58,403 bases of DNA. Source: Collinsella aerofaciens (lineage in GTDB: Bacteria; Actinomycetota; Coriobacteriia; Coriobacteriales; Coriobacteriaceae). The stretch covers positions 1 to 58,403 of the forward strand of contig NZ_WQPK01000022.1 of assembly GCF_018785265.1 (NCBI RefSeq), given 5' to 3'. Every line of letters begins with the position of its first letter. Position 1 is the first letter of the stretch. A program made the position numbers and the translations under genes. The notes beneath the pieces were generated by a model. The model ran no database searches. It was not told the DNA's origin and worked only from the letters and a program-made list of their open reading frames with translations. Below are positions 1 to 8,334 of the stretch, piece by piece.

Positions 1-14
1 CAGGGTATCGGGTT

Positions 15-50
15 CCCACATTCATCCGCACATGTGCGGATGAATGTGGG
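15..50. repeat. Perfect 36-bp palindrome
   Basis: The sequence reads the same on both strands over 36 bp, with two 18-bp arms and no spacer; the arms begin CCCACATTCATCC. No T-run follows on either strand, so it is not a typical intrinsic terminator. It may end the transcript of a gene left of the window, or be an extragenic palindrome or protein-binding site. Confidence 0.8.
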
Positions 51-116
51 AGGTGTTCGGATAAAGTCGATAATCAAGGTTCGCGAGGGCGTTGCAAAAC
101 TTTTCAAAAAAAGTTC

Positions 117-145
117 TTGCATAGGATGCGGGCATCACGTAAGAT
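117..145 (+). promoter_or_regulatory. Promoter of the tRNA-Gly/tRNA-Val unit
   Basis: TTGCAT (117-122) and TAAGAT (140-145) are separated by exactly 17 bp and lie 12 bp upstream of the first tRNA. An A-rich stretch just upstream resembles an UP element. Confidence 0.6.
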
Positions 146-157
146 TAATCCCCGTAA

Positions 158-233
158 GCGGACATGGCTCAGTTGGTAGAGCACAACCTTGCCAAGGTTG
201 GGGTCGCGGGTTCGAGCCCCGTTGTCCGCTCCA
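158..233 (+). tRNA. tRNA-Gly (GCC)
   Basis: A full cloverleaf can be drawn: acceptor GCGGACA pairing with TGTCCGC, D arm, anticodon loop with GCC at about 191-193, and a T arm containing GGTTCGAG. CCA is encoded at 231-233. It is co-transcribed with the following tRNA-Val, 3 bp downstream. Confidence 0.95.
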
Positions 234-236
234 TTT

Positions 237-311
237 GGGCGTTTAGCTCAGGGGGAGAGCGCTTCCCTGACACGGAAGAGGTCAGAAGTTCAAATCTTCT
301 AACGCCCACCA
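237..311 (+). tRNA. tRNA-Val (GAC)
   Basis: Acceptor GGGCGTT pairs with AACGCCC. The anticodon stem CTTCC/GGAAG encloses CTGACAC with anticodon GAC. The T arm carries GTTCAAAT and CCA is encoded. It lies directly after tRNA-Gly and before an intrinsic terminator. Confidence 0.95.
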
Positions 312-319
312 AATGTTCG

Positions 320-356
320 CAGCTCAGAGGCTATGTCCTCTGGGCTGTTTTGTTTT
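320..356 (+). terminator. Intrinsic terminator of the tRNA unit
   Basis: An 11-bp stem (CAGCTCAGAGG with CCTCTGGGCTG, including a G-U pair) closes a 6-nt loop and is followed by TTTTGTTTT. Confidence 0.85.
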
Positions 357-392
357 GCCACCAAGCACGCCGCCAAATAAGCCACCAAATAT
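357..392. repeat. Three tandem 12-bp repeats after tRNA-Val
   Basis: Three adjacent 12-mers share GCC[AG]CCAA at 357, 369 and 381. They resemble the tRNA-Val 3' end (CCCACCAAAT at 306-315). The rest of the gap to nrdD (393-944) shows no credible gene, only the nrdD promoter and its operator. The repeats could be a remnant of a tRNA-targeted attachment site, but no integrase is visible. Confidence 0.5.
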
Positions 393-671
393 TGATCCAA
401 GGTCTGTACGCGATGGTCTTCGCATCCCGTAGAGGTGCCGGCAGATTGCATACGTCCTGGCCGATCGTGACCGCAACATGTTGGTCAAGCATAATCTTTT
501 GGATTCTTTTGGCGTGAGCGGCTTGGTTTTGGTAGGATTTGTCAGCGGCTTGACTAAGGGGGTTTTATAACTGCCATGCAGGTAGCCGTGTTGGTAACGT
601 TTTACCGACTTGCCAAGAACCCCTCATAATTAATGCGTCTGGAAAATGACCAATTGCTTTGACCTGCTGAA

Positions 672-687
672 ACACTATATGTTGTGT
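672..687. promoter_or_regulatory. NrdR-like box upstream of nrdD
   Basis: ACACTATATGTTGTGT matches the published NrdR consensus (ACACWATATATWGTGT) at 15 of 16 positions and abuts the -35 of the nrdD promoter. NrdR boxes usually occur in pairs; a second, weaker candidate overlaps the -10 near 706-722. Confidence 0.6.
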
Positions 688-717
688 TTGAACTAAAAAA
701 AGAATACAGGATATAGA
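688..717 (+). promoter_or_regulatory. Candidate nrdD promoter
   Basis: TTGAAC (688-693), an 18-bp spacer and TATAGA (712-717). If used, the nrdD transcript has a 5' UTR of about 220 nt. Confidence 0.45.
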
Positions 718-944
718 TGTGTCTTTGTCGTATGATAGATGGCGGACAGAGAACGAAGACCTTAACTGCCTCTTTCGAACGTGTCCTTGAGCCGCTTGAT
801 TGGCTCTAGGGAATGTCCGCATGGAGGCTTATGGTTTATCGAGAACACAGATTGCGCGACGGCGCCGCAAGACAGGGGCAAGCCCTGCCGGGCATCGTTT
901 GGCTCTGAAGCGCAATGAGGCTACGACGCGAAAGAGGCAAGAGG

Positions 945-3167
945 ATGAAGATCATCAAGCGCAGCGGCACCGAGGTTGTCTTTGACATCGATAAGATCGT
1001 CAATGCCATCCGCGCCGCCAACTTGGAGGTCGAGGAGAGCTCTCGTCTAACCGACCGCCAGGTGGTTTATGCGGCGCAAAACGTCGCCGAGGCATGCGAG
1101 AACGCGGGCCACACCGTTTCGGTCGAGGAGATCCAGGATTTGGTCGAGGACGAGATCATGCGTCTCGACTGCTACGAGGTTGCCCGCCACTACATCATCT
1201 ATCGCTATGTTCAGAGCCTGAAGCGCCAGAAGAACACGACCGATGACAAGATCCTGTCGTTGATTGAGTGCAATAACGAAGAGGTCAAGCAGGAGAACTC
1301 CAACAAGAATCCGACCGTCAACTCCGTTCAGCGCGACTATATGGCCGGCGAGATTTCCAAGGACCTGACCCAGCGCGTGCTGCTGCCCCAGGAGATCGTG
1401 GACGCCCATAATGAGGGCCTGATCCACTTCCATGATTCGGATTACTTTGCTCAGCACATGCACAACTGCGACCTGGTGAACCTGGAGGACATGCTCCAGA
1501 ACGGCACCGTTATCTCGGGCACGCTGATCGAGAAGCCGCACAGCTTCTCGACCGCCTGCAACATCGCGACGCAGATTATCGCTCAGGTTGCTTCCTCCCA
1601 GTACGGCGGCCAGTCGATTTCGCTGACCCATCTTGCTCCGTTTGTTGAGGTGAGCCGTCAGAAGATTCGCGGCGAGGTCGCCCGCGAGCTCGAGGAGCTC
1701 GGCGTTTCCGCATCTCCCGAAAAGGTCCGCGAGGTTGTTGAGGACCGCCTACGTGACGAGATCCGTCGCGGCGTTCAGACGATTCAGTATCAGGTCGTAA
1801 CTCTTATGACCACCAACGGCCAGGCGCCGTTCGTGACGGTCTTTATGTATCTTAACGAGGCCCGTACGCCTCAGGAGAAGCACGACCTTGCCATGATCGT
1901 GGAGGAGACGCTTCGCCAGCGCTACGAGGGCGTTAAGAACGAGGCCGGCGTATGGATTACCCCGGCATTCCCCAAGCTCATCTATGTGCTCGAGGACGAT
2001 AACGTTCACGAGAATTCCCCGTACTTCTACCTGACCCAGCTGGCCGCTAAGTGCACCGCCAAGCGCATGGTGCCCGACTACATCTCCGAGAAGAAGATGC
2101 GCGAGCTCAAGCTGTCGAAGGGCGAGACCGCGGGCAACGGCGACTGCTATACCTGCATGGGCTGCCGCAGCTTCCTGACGCCCGACCGTTCGGGCAACGG
2201 CTTTAACAATGTCGCCAACGCGCTGAACTATGACCCGACCAAGCCTAAGTACTATGGCCGCTTTAACCAGGGCGTTGTGACCATTAACCTGCCTGATGTC
2301 GCGCTGAGCTCGCATCAGGACATGGACAAGTTCTGGAAGATCTTCGACGAGCGCCTTGAGCTATGCCACCGCGCCCTGCTGTGCCGTCATGAGCGTCTGA
2401 TGGGTACGCTTTCGGATGCCGCGCCGATTCTTTGGCAGTACGGTGCCCTCGCCCGCCTGAAGAAGGGCGAGACGATCGACAAGCTGCTCGTGGGCGGTTA
2501 CTCCACCATTAGTCTGGGTTATGCCGGCCTGTATGAGTGCGTCAAGTACATGACGGGCCACAGCCACACCGAGAAGGAGGGCACGCCCTTTGCCATGGCC
2601 GTCATGCAGCGCATGAACGACAAGTGCGCGGAGTGGAAGGCCGAAAGCGATATTGACTTCTCGCTGTACGGTACCCCGCTTGAGTCGACGACCTACAAGT
2701 TCGCCAAGTGCCTGCAGCGTCGTTTTGGCATCATCCCGGGCGTGACGGACAAGGGCTACATCACCAACAGCTACCACGTCCACGTGTCCGAGGAGATCGA
2801 CGCATTCGACAAGCTCAAGTTCGAGGGTATGTTCCAGCAGCTTTCGCCGGGCGGTGCCATCTCCTACGTCGAGGTTCCCAACATGCAGGACAACCTCAAG
2901 GCTGTCATCCGCGTGATGCAGTACATCTACGACAACATCATGTACGCCGAGCTCAACACCAAGAGCGATTACTGCCAGGTGTGCGGCTACGACGGTGAGA
3001 TCAAGATTGTCGAGGATGACGGCAAGCTGGTGTGGGAGTGCCCCAACTGTGGCAATCGTGACCAGGAGAAGATGAACGTCGCCCGTCGTACGTGCGGCTA
3101 CATCGGTACCCAGTTCTGGAACCAGGGTCGAACCGAGGAGATCCGCGACCGCGTGCTGCATCTCTAA
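945..3167 (+). CDS. nrdD: Anaerobic (class III) ribonucleoside-triphosphate reductase
   Basis: This is the glycyl-radical enzyme that reduces ribonucleoside triphosphates to deoxy forms without oxygen. The 740 residues hold an N-terminal ATP-cone (about 3-90), the large catalytic domain, a zinc site made by CxxC pairs at C677/C680 and C699/C702, and the radical motif TCGYIG with Cys717-Gly718 near the C-terminus. The length suits the family. ATG at 945 is chosen because AAGAGG lies about 7 nt upstream and homologs begin at MKIIKRSG; a GTG-less upstream extension to 915 lacks this support. The activase nrdG lies downstream and an NrdR-like box lies upstream. Confidence 0.96.
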   Translation: MKIIKRSGTEVVFDIDKIVNAIRAANLEVEESSRLTDRQVVYAAQNVAEACENAGHTVSVEEIQDLVEDEIMRLDCYEVARHYIIYRYVQSLKRQKNTTDDKILSLIECNNEEVKQENSNKNPTVNSVQRDYMAGEISKDLTQRVLLPQEIVDAHNEGLIHFHDSDYFAQHMHNCDLVNLEDMLQNGTVISGTLIEKPHSFSTACNIATQIIAQVASSQYGGQSISLTHLAPFVEVSRQKIRGEVARELEELGVSASPEKVREVVEDRLRDEIRRGVQTIQYQVVTLMTTNGQAPFVTVFMYLNEARTPQEKHDLAMIVEETLRQRYEGVKNEAGVWITPAFPKLIYVLEDDNVHENSPYFYLTQLAAKCTAKRMVPDYISEKKMRELKLSKGETAGNGDCYTCMGCRSFLTPDRSGNGFNNVANALNYDPTKPKYYGRFNQGVVTINLPDVALSSHQDMDKFWKIFDERLELCHRALLCRHERLMGTLSDAAPILWQYGALARLKKGETIDKLLVGGYSTISLGYAGLYECVKYMTGHSHTEKEGTPFAMAVMQRMNDKCAEWKAESDIDFSLYGTPLESTTYKFAKCLQRRFGIIPGVTDKGYITNSYHVHVSEEIDAFDKLKFEGMFQQLSPGGAISYVEVPNMQDNLKAVIRVMQYIYDNIMYAELNTKSDYCQVCGYDGEIKIVEDDGKLVWECPNCGNRDQEKMNVARRTCGYIGTQFWNQGRTEEIRDRVLHL

Positions 3168-3178
3168 TAACCATCCCA

Positions 3179-3316
3179 GGCCGCCCCGTAGCGAGGCCCC
3201 GGACCTTTACTCGCTATTTCGGACAGTCCTGGCTCACGACGGAGGCGCCACTGGCGCCTCCTGTTCGTGCGGAACTCATATCGAGCAAAGGTCCGGGGCC
3301 TCGCTACGGGGCGGCC
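3179..3316. repeat. Inverted-repeat element with 30-bp perfect arms
   Basis: The arms at 3179-3208 and 3287-3316 are exact reverse complements and begin GGCCGCCCCGTAGCGAGG. Between them is a second stem with a 10-bp perfect match, GGAGGCGCCA / TGGCGCCTCC (3241-3261). The structure follows the nrdD stop by 11 bp. No T-run is present. It may terminate or stabilise nrdD mRNA, or be a small inverted-repeat mobile element. Confidence 0.8.
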
Positions 3317-3494
3317 AAGTTGACGTAGTTGAGATGCAGCTCGCGGTCTGCTCACTCCTCGAAGTTTTTAGCGGAAATAATTCGAGCTGCAGCAGCGATT
3401 GATTTGCAATGGCGGTTGAGCTGCAACAAAGTTTTTATTGGACCTCGAACCCTATACTCGATGTTCGCTTCGTTCATTGAGTTACCCTTTGCAT

Positions 3495-3578
3495 GAGGCC
3501 GGGACATATCGTCCCGCCCGCAGTTTCGCAGGCCGAAGGCCGAGAATGTTTGAGGACGGGATGATATGTCCCGACCTC
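3495..3578. repeat. Long imperfect hairpin upstream of nrdG
   Basis: CGGGACATATCGTCCCG (3500-3516) and CGGGATGATATGTCCCG (3557-3573) are each a dyad and also pair with one another as a stem of about 22 bp, ending just before the nrdG ribosome-binding site at 3581-3587. It could act as an operator pair or as an RNA hairpin that sets nrdG expression. Confidence 0.6.
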
Positions 3579-3593
3579 CCGGGAGAGTTACCT

Positions 3594-4175
3594 ATGAACT
3601 ACGCGAACATTAAGTATTTCGACATTGCTGATGGGGAAGGCGTTCGTACTTCTCTGTTTGTGAGCGGGTGCCGTCGTGGGTGCAAGAATTGCTTTAACTC
3701 CGTCGCGTGGGACTTTGCTGCGGGTGAGCCGTTCGATCGTGCCGTCGAGGACAAGATTATCGAGAGCCTCGACCACCCCTTTATCGATGGTCTGACGATT
3801 CTGGGCGGCGAGCCTATGGAGCCCGAGAATCAGGTGGGGCTTGTTGACTTTATCGAACGCGTGCGTGCGGCCTATCCCGCGGGGTCGGGCAAGACCATTT
3901 GGTGCTTTACCGGCGACGTGCTCGAGGAGCTTATGCCGGGTGGCCGTCATCATACCGAGGTGACGAACCGTATCCTGGCCCGCCTCGACATGTTGGTGGA
4001 CGGCCCGTTTGTTCAGGATCTGTACGATATCTCATTGCGTTTTAGAGGCTCGAGTAACCAGCGTGTGATCGATATGAACGCTACGCGCGACCGTGCTGAG
4101 CGCGAGGGTGTTGCGCTTTGTGATGCGGTTGAACTTTGGCGGGACGATCCAGTCTATTCGACCCATACTATGTAG
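3594..4175 (+). CDS. nrdG: Anaerobic ribonucleotide reductase activating protein
   Basis: A radical SAM enzyme that uses S-adenosylmethionine and a [4Fe-4S] cluster to make the glycyl radical on NrdD. The 193-residue protein has the cluster motif CRRGCKNC (C26, C30, C33; C-x3-C-x2-C) and the family context GEGVRTSLFVSGC just before it, plus LGGEP at about residue 71. The ATG at 3594 is preceded by GGGAGAG with 6-nt spacing. The reading frame stays open upstream, but that part has the hairpin sequence and no family similarity. Separated from nrdD by two inverted repeats, so the two genes may be expressed separately. Confidence 0.95.
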   Translation: MNYANIKYFDIADGEGVRTSLFVSGCRRGCKNCFNSVAWDFAAGEPFDRAVEDKIIESLDHPFIDGLTILGGEPMEPENQVGLVDFIERVRAAYPAGSGKTIWCFTGDVLEELMPGGRHHTEVTNRILARLDMLVDGPFVQDLYDISLRFRGSSNQRVIDMNATRDRAEREGVALCDAVELWRDDPVYSTHTM

Positions 4176-4241
4176 CTTGTGGCCGATGCCAAAGGGCGTG
4201 GTACCATAGCGCGAACGCAAAATCGGAAAAGTGAGGCCCAG

Positions 4242-4799
4242 ATGATCGATCAGGAAAAAGTCGAGGCCGCCATTAAGCTGTTGCTTGAGGGCATAGGCGA
4301 GGACCCAACTCGTGAGGGCCTGCTGGAGACCCCGGCGCGCGTTGCCCGTATGTATGGTGAGATCGCCGGCGGTATGGACCAGAGTGCCGAGGAGCACCTG
4401 TCCAAAACCTTTGCCGTCGCTTCGAACGATTTGGTTATCGAGCGCGACATCACGTTCTACTCGCTGTGCGAACATCATCTGCTGCCGTTTTATGGCAAGG
4501 CCGCCATTGGTTATATCCCCAACGGCCGTGTCGCAGGGCTCTCTAAGCTTGCCCGCACGGTTGAGGTCTACGCCCGTCGTCTGCAGCTGCAGGAGCAGCT
4601 GTGCGCACAGGTTGCCGATGCCCTCATGGAGTATCTCGCTCCCCAGGGAGCGATTGTGCTCATGGAGGCTGAGCATATGTGCATGACCATGCGCGGCGTG
4701 CAAAAGCCTGGCACCAAGACCGTGACGCTCGCTCGCCGCGGCGTCTTTGAGACCGATCCGTCGCTCGAGGAGCGGTTCTTTAGGATGCTGGGCCGTTAG
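4242..4799 (+). CDS. folE: GTP cyclohydrolase I
   Basis: First enzyme of folate synthesis: converts GTP to 7,8-dihydroneopterin triphosphate. The 185-residue sequence shows the zinc ligands in [10 protein letters not shown] (C76, H79) and EHMCM (C147), and the conserved GLSKLAR and QEQL motifs. The ATG at 4242 has GTGAGG 5 nt upstream; an upstream in-frame ATG at 4179 lacks a ribosome-binding site and family similarity. It is followed within 2 bp by an HD hydrolase and then folB, forming a short folate operon. folP and folK are not in the window. Confidence 0.95.
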   Translation: MIDQEKVEAAIKLLLEGIGEDPTREGLLETPARVARMYGEIAGGMDQSAEEHLSKTFAVASNDLVIERDITFYSLCEHHLLPFYGKAAIGYIPNGRVAGLSKLARTVEVYARRLQLQEQLCAQVADALMEYLAPQGAIVLMEAEHMCMTMRGVQKPGTKTVTLARRGVFETDPSLEERFFRMLGR

Positions 4800-4800
4800 C

Positions 4801-5382
4801 ATGAGGGTCGTCAATGACTTTACATCGAAGACCGATGGGGGGACGCCGCGTCGCGGCTTCATGGCTTCGGGCCTGGCCCCCTTTGATGCCATGCCTCGCA
4901 TTGATTACATCTGTGCCAACGGTCTGTTCCGGCGGCACCTGGGCAACATTGCACAGTTGGAATCGGGGCGCATCTTCTGCCGCCACGGTATTGACCACCT
5001 GCTGGATGTCGCTCGCATTATGTGGATCAAGAATCTCGAGGAACAGCTCGAATTTGACCGCGAGGTCATCTACGCCACGGCACTTCTTCACGATATCGGC
5101 AAAGATGAACAGTATGAATCGGGTATATCCCATGATGTTGCAAGCGAACGCGTCGCTGATGCGATTCTCGGCGGTATGCCCGATGACGTAGCGTTTGAGC
5201 CGGTCGATGCCGCAGCCATTAAGACGGCCATTCTGGGCCATCGAAAGCTGCGCGTGAACAGCCAACCGCTCGAGCGCCTGCTCTATGCAGCCGACAAAGC
5301 GTCGCGCGCCTGCTTTGCATGCCCCGCGCGCAATGCTTGCAACTGGAGCGATGATAAAAAGAACCTGTCGATTCGCGTGTAG
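4801..5382 (+). CDS. HD-domain hydrolase in the folate operon
   Basis: An HD superfamily metal-dependent phosphohydrolase of 193 residues. Metal ligands are visible as HGIDH (H62, H66) and LLHDIGK (H97, D98). A cysteine-rich segment (CFACPARNACNW) sits near the C-terminus. It begins 1 nt after the folE stop, so it is probably translationally coupled; a later start at ATG 4891 is also possible. The substrate is unknown. Its place between folE and folB makes a role in dihydroneopterin triphosphate dephosphorylation or another folate step an attractive inference, but nothing in the sequence proves it. Confidence 0.8.
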   Translation: MRVVNDFTSKTDGGTPRRGFMASGLAPFDAMPRIDYICANGLFRRHLGNIAQLESGRIFCRHGIDHLLDVARIMWIKNLEEQLEFDREVIYATALLHDIGKDEQYESGISHDVASERVADAILGGMPDDVAFEPVDAAAIKTAILGHRKLRVNSQPLERLLYAADKASRACFACPARNACNWSDDKKNLSIRV

Positions 5383-5425
5383 TTAGTTTACGCGGTCGGG
5401 GTTCTAAACGAAGGAGACGATCGCG

Positions 5426-5911
5426 ATGAGCAACAAGAAACTGCCCGAGAATGCAACCAAGACTGAAGGCGCCGAGCTCGCCCGCCGTGGAAGGGGCGAA
5501 ATATCCACCGCAACGGCGGTGCCCCACGTGAACTATGACGATCTGCGCCATGCCGACCGCATCACCGTTGAAGGTCTTGAGGTTTTTGCTAACCACGGCG
5601 TGTATCCCGAAGAGAACGCGCTGGGCCAGAAATTCATCGTGTCCTTGGTACTCTATGCTGACCTGCGTGCAGCGGGAGAGCACGATAACTTGGACGCCTC
5701 GATTGACTACGGCTCGGTGTGCCACGATGTCGATGGCTATCTGCGCGAGCATACGTTTAAGCTCATCGAGGCGGCAGCTGAAGGTACGGCCCAGATGCTG
5801 CTGCGCCGTTATCCCTCGCTGCTTGGTGTGCGCATCAAGCTCGATAAGCCGTGGGCGCCTGTTGGCCTGCCCTTGGCAAGCTGTGGCGTCGAGATCGAGC
5901 GTGTGCGCTAA
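5426..5911 (+). CDS. folB: Dihydroneopterin aldolase
   Basis: Cleaves 7,8-dihydroneopterin to 6-hydroxymethyl-dihydropterin in folate synthesis. The FolB core is seen from about residue 44: DRITVEGLEVFANHGVYPEENALGQ, then the SIDYGSVCHDV and FKLIEAAAEG segments. The core is normal length, but the protein (161 aa) has about 40 extra N-terminal residues rich in charged and Ala/Gly residues. GAAGGAG stands 9 nt before the ATG at 5426, so the extension appears to be translated. It is the last gene of the folE block. Confidence 0.92.
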   Translation: MSNKKLPENATKTEGAELARRGRGEISTATAVPHVNYDDLRHADRITVEGLEVFANHGVYPEENALGQKFIVSLVLYADLRAAGEHDNLDASIDYGSVCHDVDGYLREHTFKLIEAAAEGTAQMLLRRYPSLLGVRIKLDKPWAPVGLPLASCGVEIERVR

Positions 5912-5917
5912 CCGGTT

Positions 5918-6694
5918 CTAATACGTCTCTATGGGTGGCTGCTTGAGCCGCTGCGACAGAGCCCTGTTGTTGGGGCAGTACGTGTCGAGCAGCGCGTGAA
6001 ACCGATGATTGTGGCTCGGCTCGAGCAGGTGGACGAGCTCGTGGGCGACAACCATGTCAAGGCACTCGACGGGGTAGGCGGCAAGTTCTCGTGCGATGCG
6101 AATGGCGCCGGTTTTGGGCGTGCATGATCCCCAGCGCGTTTTCATGCTGCGCACGGAAACGCGGGAAACGGCGACACCCATTGCGATTTCGTATGCGTGC
6201 ACCATATCACGCAGCGCCGATGTGACTTCGGACGTATAGAGCTGGTCAATATGGGCTTGGATCTCACTGGGCGTTAAGCCGTCGAGGGTCGCATTCCACT
6301 TGGCCTGCTGACGTTCGTCTGGCTCGTCGGCACCCATAAAACTTGCGAAGGTGGCCTGCTTGGGCCGCGGTGCGGGTGATGCAAAGTTGTGATCGAGTGC
6401 GTCCTGTACCGTGATGGGCTTGCCCCAAAGCGCAATGATGGACGAGGGGCTGAGCGGCTCTCGTGCCGTCGCCTGACGTTGCTCGCGCTGGGCAAGCCGG
6501 CTGATAATCCAGGCGCTGTTGCGCTTCACAAACGCTTCGATGCGCTCGCGACTGGCGCCGAGCGGTGCGCTGGCGTGGACCTCACCGCTCGATGTGACGC
6601 GTAGGTTGAAGTTCTTGACGCGCTTTTTGGTAACGACGACGGGGATGGGCGTCCCATCCGGTCGGGATACGGAAATCGTAAACTGCTGCGTCAA
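5918..6694 (-). CDS. YgjP-like (DUF45) metallopeptidase
   Basis: A predicted zinc metallopeptidase of the YgjP/SprT-like group. The C-terminal half has VVAHELVHLLEPSHNHRFH, with HExxH at about 218-222 and the third ligand a few residues on; RWGSC, also typical of the family, lies before it. The TTG at 6694 is chosen because GAAGGA lies 5 nt upstream; ATG at 6727 and TTG at 6757 extend the frame but have no ribosome-binding site. It lies 74 bp after the dipeptidase gene on the same strand. The cellular substrate is not known. Confidence 0.85.
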   Translation of the reverse strand: MTQQFTISVSRPDGTPIPVVVTKKRVKNFNLRVTSSGEVHASAPLGASRERIEAFVKRNSAWIISRLAQREQRQATAREPLSPSSIIALWGKPITVQDALDHNFASPAPRPKQATFASFMGADEPDERQQAKWNATLDGLTPSEIQAHIDQLYTSEVTSALRDMVHAYEIAMGVAVSRVSVRSMKTRWGSCTPKTGAIRIARELAAYPVECLDMVVAHELVHLLEPSHNHRFHALLDTYCPNNRALSQRLKQPPIETY

Positions 6695-6768
6695 AAGCGG
6701 TCCTTCAGATTGGGGACGGGCCGGCATGTCAACCGTTCGGCATGCCGACCTGCTCAAGGGATGTGAAA

Positions 6769-7782
6769 TTAATAACGCTCAAAGAAGGCAAGCGCGTTGT
6801 CGCTGCAGAGCTTTTGCATCACGGTCTTGCCAAAATGCTTGGAAAGCATGTTCTGGAACTCGGGCATCTTGCTGGCATCGGAGAGGAAAGCGGGCACCGT
6901 GGCACCGTCCCAGTCGCCGCCGAGTGCGATGACGTCCTCGCCGCCCAGGTCGAGCCAGTGCTCGATATGTGCCGCTAGCTGGTCGAAGGTGACGTCTGCG
7001 GCGGTCTTGTCGGTTGCGTCGTTGGAAAGGAACTCGCTGCAGTAGTTGAGGCCGACGATACCGCCCATGTCGCGAATGGTGCGGAACTGGTCGTCGGTAA
7101 GGTTGCGTTTGACGCCGCAAACCGCACGGGAGTTGGAGTGGCTGGCGACGAAGGGACGCGTGGCGTGGGCGACAACCTCGTCAAAGCACTCATCGTTGAG
7201 GTGGGAGACGTCGAGTACCATGCCGGCGTGCTCCATCTGTGTAAGTGCCTCGATGCCGGCGCCGGTGAGGCCGGCGTGGGTGTCGTGGCCGCTCGCGAGC
7301 GGCCCCTGCGCATTCCAGCTGAGTGACGACATAAGCACGCCCAAGCTCTTGAGCACTTCGATCAGCGCGGGGTCCTCGGCAAAGAACGTGGCGTTTTCGA
7401 TGGTGTGGATGCAAGCGACCTTGCCGTCCTTGAGCGCGGGGCGAATGTCTGCGGCGCTGCGCACGTTGACCATACGGTCGTGGTTGAGCATTGCCTGGCC
7501 GCTCATATGCGCCATGATCTGCGCCTGGAAGCGCGCGGCGTGGGCGGTGGGAATCTCGTCGGGGACAAACGTGGCGAAGCACTGTGCCCACGGCGTGTTG
7601 CCGATCTTTGCGAGCGAGATGGCACAGGCGTTACCCTCGATGAGGTCGAAATCTTGCGGATGCGTTTCGTCGCCGGGGAAATAACCGTCGGTGCCGGCGG
7701 TAAAGCGCAGGTCGAGATCGAGCGTGGCCCAGCCGATTCGGTCGGCGGTGTCGCAGTGTAGGTCAAATACGGGATATGCCAT
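6769..7782 (-). CDS. Membrane dipeptidase family (peptidase M19)
   Basis: A zinc dipeptidase related to renal dipeptidase, 337 residues, with no signal peptide, so probably cytoplasmic. Metal-site motifs are DLHCDT (H9, D11), ASHSNSRAVC and LGGDWDG; the order and length fit M19. The start at 7782 follows GGAGGAACC; the frame upstream to 7812 is unlikely to be translated. It is divergent from the SlyD-like gene, with 120 bp between starts. It likely hydrolyses dipeptides, including D-residue ones, as known for M19. Confidence 0.92.
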   Translation of the reverse strand: MAYPVFDLHCDTADRIGWATLDLDLRFTAGTDGYFPGDETHPQDFDLIEGNACAISLAKIGNTPWAQCFATFVPDEIPTAHAARFQAQIMAHMSGQAMLNHDRMVNVRSAADIRPALKDGKVACIHTIENATFFAEDPALIEVLKSLGVLMSSLSWNAQGPLASGHDTHAGLTGAGIEALTQMEHAGMVLDVSHLNDECFDEVVAHATRPFVASHSNSRAVCGVKRNLTDDQFRTIRDMGGIVGLNYCSEFLSNDATDKTAADVTFDQLAAHIEHWLDLGGEDVIALGGDWDGATVPAFLSDASKMPEFQNMLSKHFGKTVMQKLCSDNALAFFERY

Positions 7783-7902
7783 GGTTCCTCCGGTTGCAGC
7801 GTTTCTTTGCAAACTGTCTTCAAATTGTATGACTAGGGTATAGTTAGCGCCATATGTTCATGGCGGCCCGTGTTGTGCGCCGCCCTTATCACGGAGGTTT
7901 CC

Positions 7903-8331
7903 ATGTCCAACCAGGGCAAGAAGGTCAAGACTCATTATCGCGGCACGCTCGACGACGGCACGCAGTTCGATAGCTCCTACGATCGCGGTGAGCCGCTGGA
8001 GTTCACCTGCGGCGCCGGCCAGATGATCAAGGGCTTCGACGCCGCTGTTGTCGACATGCAGGTGGGTGAGAAGAAGACCGTGCACATTCCTGCTGCCGAT
8101 GCCTACGGCGAGCACAATCCCGAGATGGTTCTGACCTTCCCGGCCGAACAGGTTCCTAACATCGAGCAGATTGAGAAGGGCATGAAGCTCTTCTTGTCCA
8201 CGCCGAGCGGTATGCCCGTCCCCGCCGTGGTCATCGATGTAACGCCCGAGGCCGTGACGCTCGACGCCAACCACGAGCTGGCCGGTAAGGACCTCAACTT
8301 TGATATCGAGCTCGTCGAGGTCGAGGGTTAG
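7903..8331 (+). CDS. FKBP-type peptidyl-prolyl isomerase, SlyD-like
   Basis: A 142-residue prolyl isomerase and chaperone of the SlyD branch. The FKBP part (DDGTQFDSSYDRGEPLEFTCGAGQMIKGFD) is interrupted by the insert-in-flap domain (about 68-118), with a second FKBP strand at the end. The His-rich nickel-binding tail of E. coli SlyD is absent. The ATG at 7903 follows GGAGG at 6-nt spacing. The next gene, 3 bp away, is UreE-like, which suggests a shared role in metal-enzyme folding. Confidence 0.92.
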   Translation: MSNQGKKVKTHYRGTLDDGTQFDSSYDRGEPLEFTCGAGQMIKGFDAAVVDMQVGEKKTVHIPAADAYGEHNPEMVLTFPAEQVPNIEQIEKGMKLFLSTPSGMPVPAVVIDVTPEAVTLDANHELAGKDLNFDIELVEVEG

Positions 8332-8334
8332 AGT

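Noticed and set aside
565-822. An 85-codon minus frame between tRNA-Val and nrdD
   Set aside because: Covers the NrdR-like box and the promoter; no start signal; composition is not protein-like.
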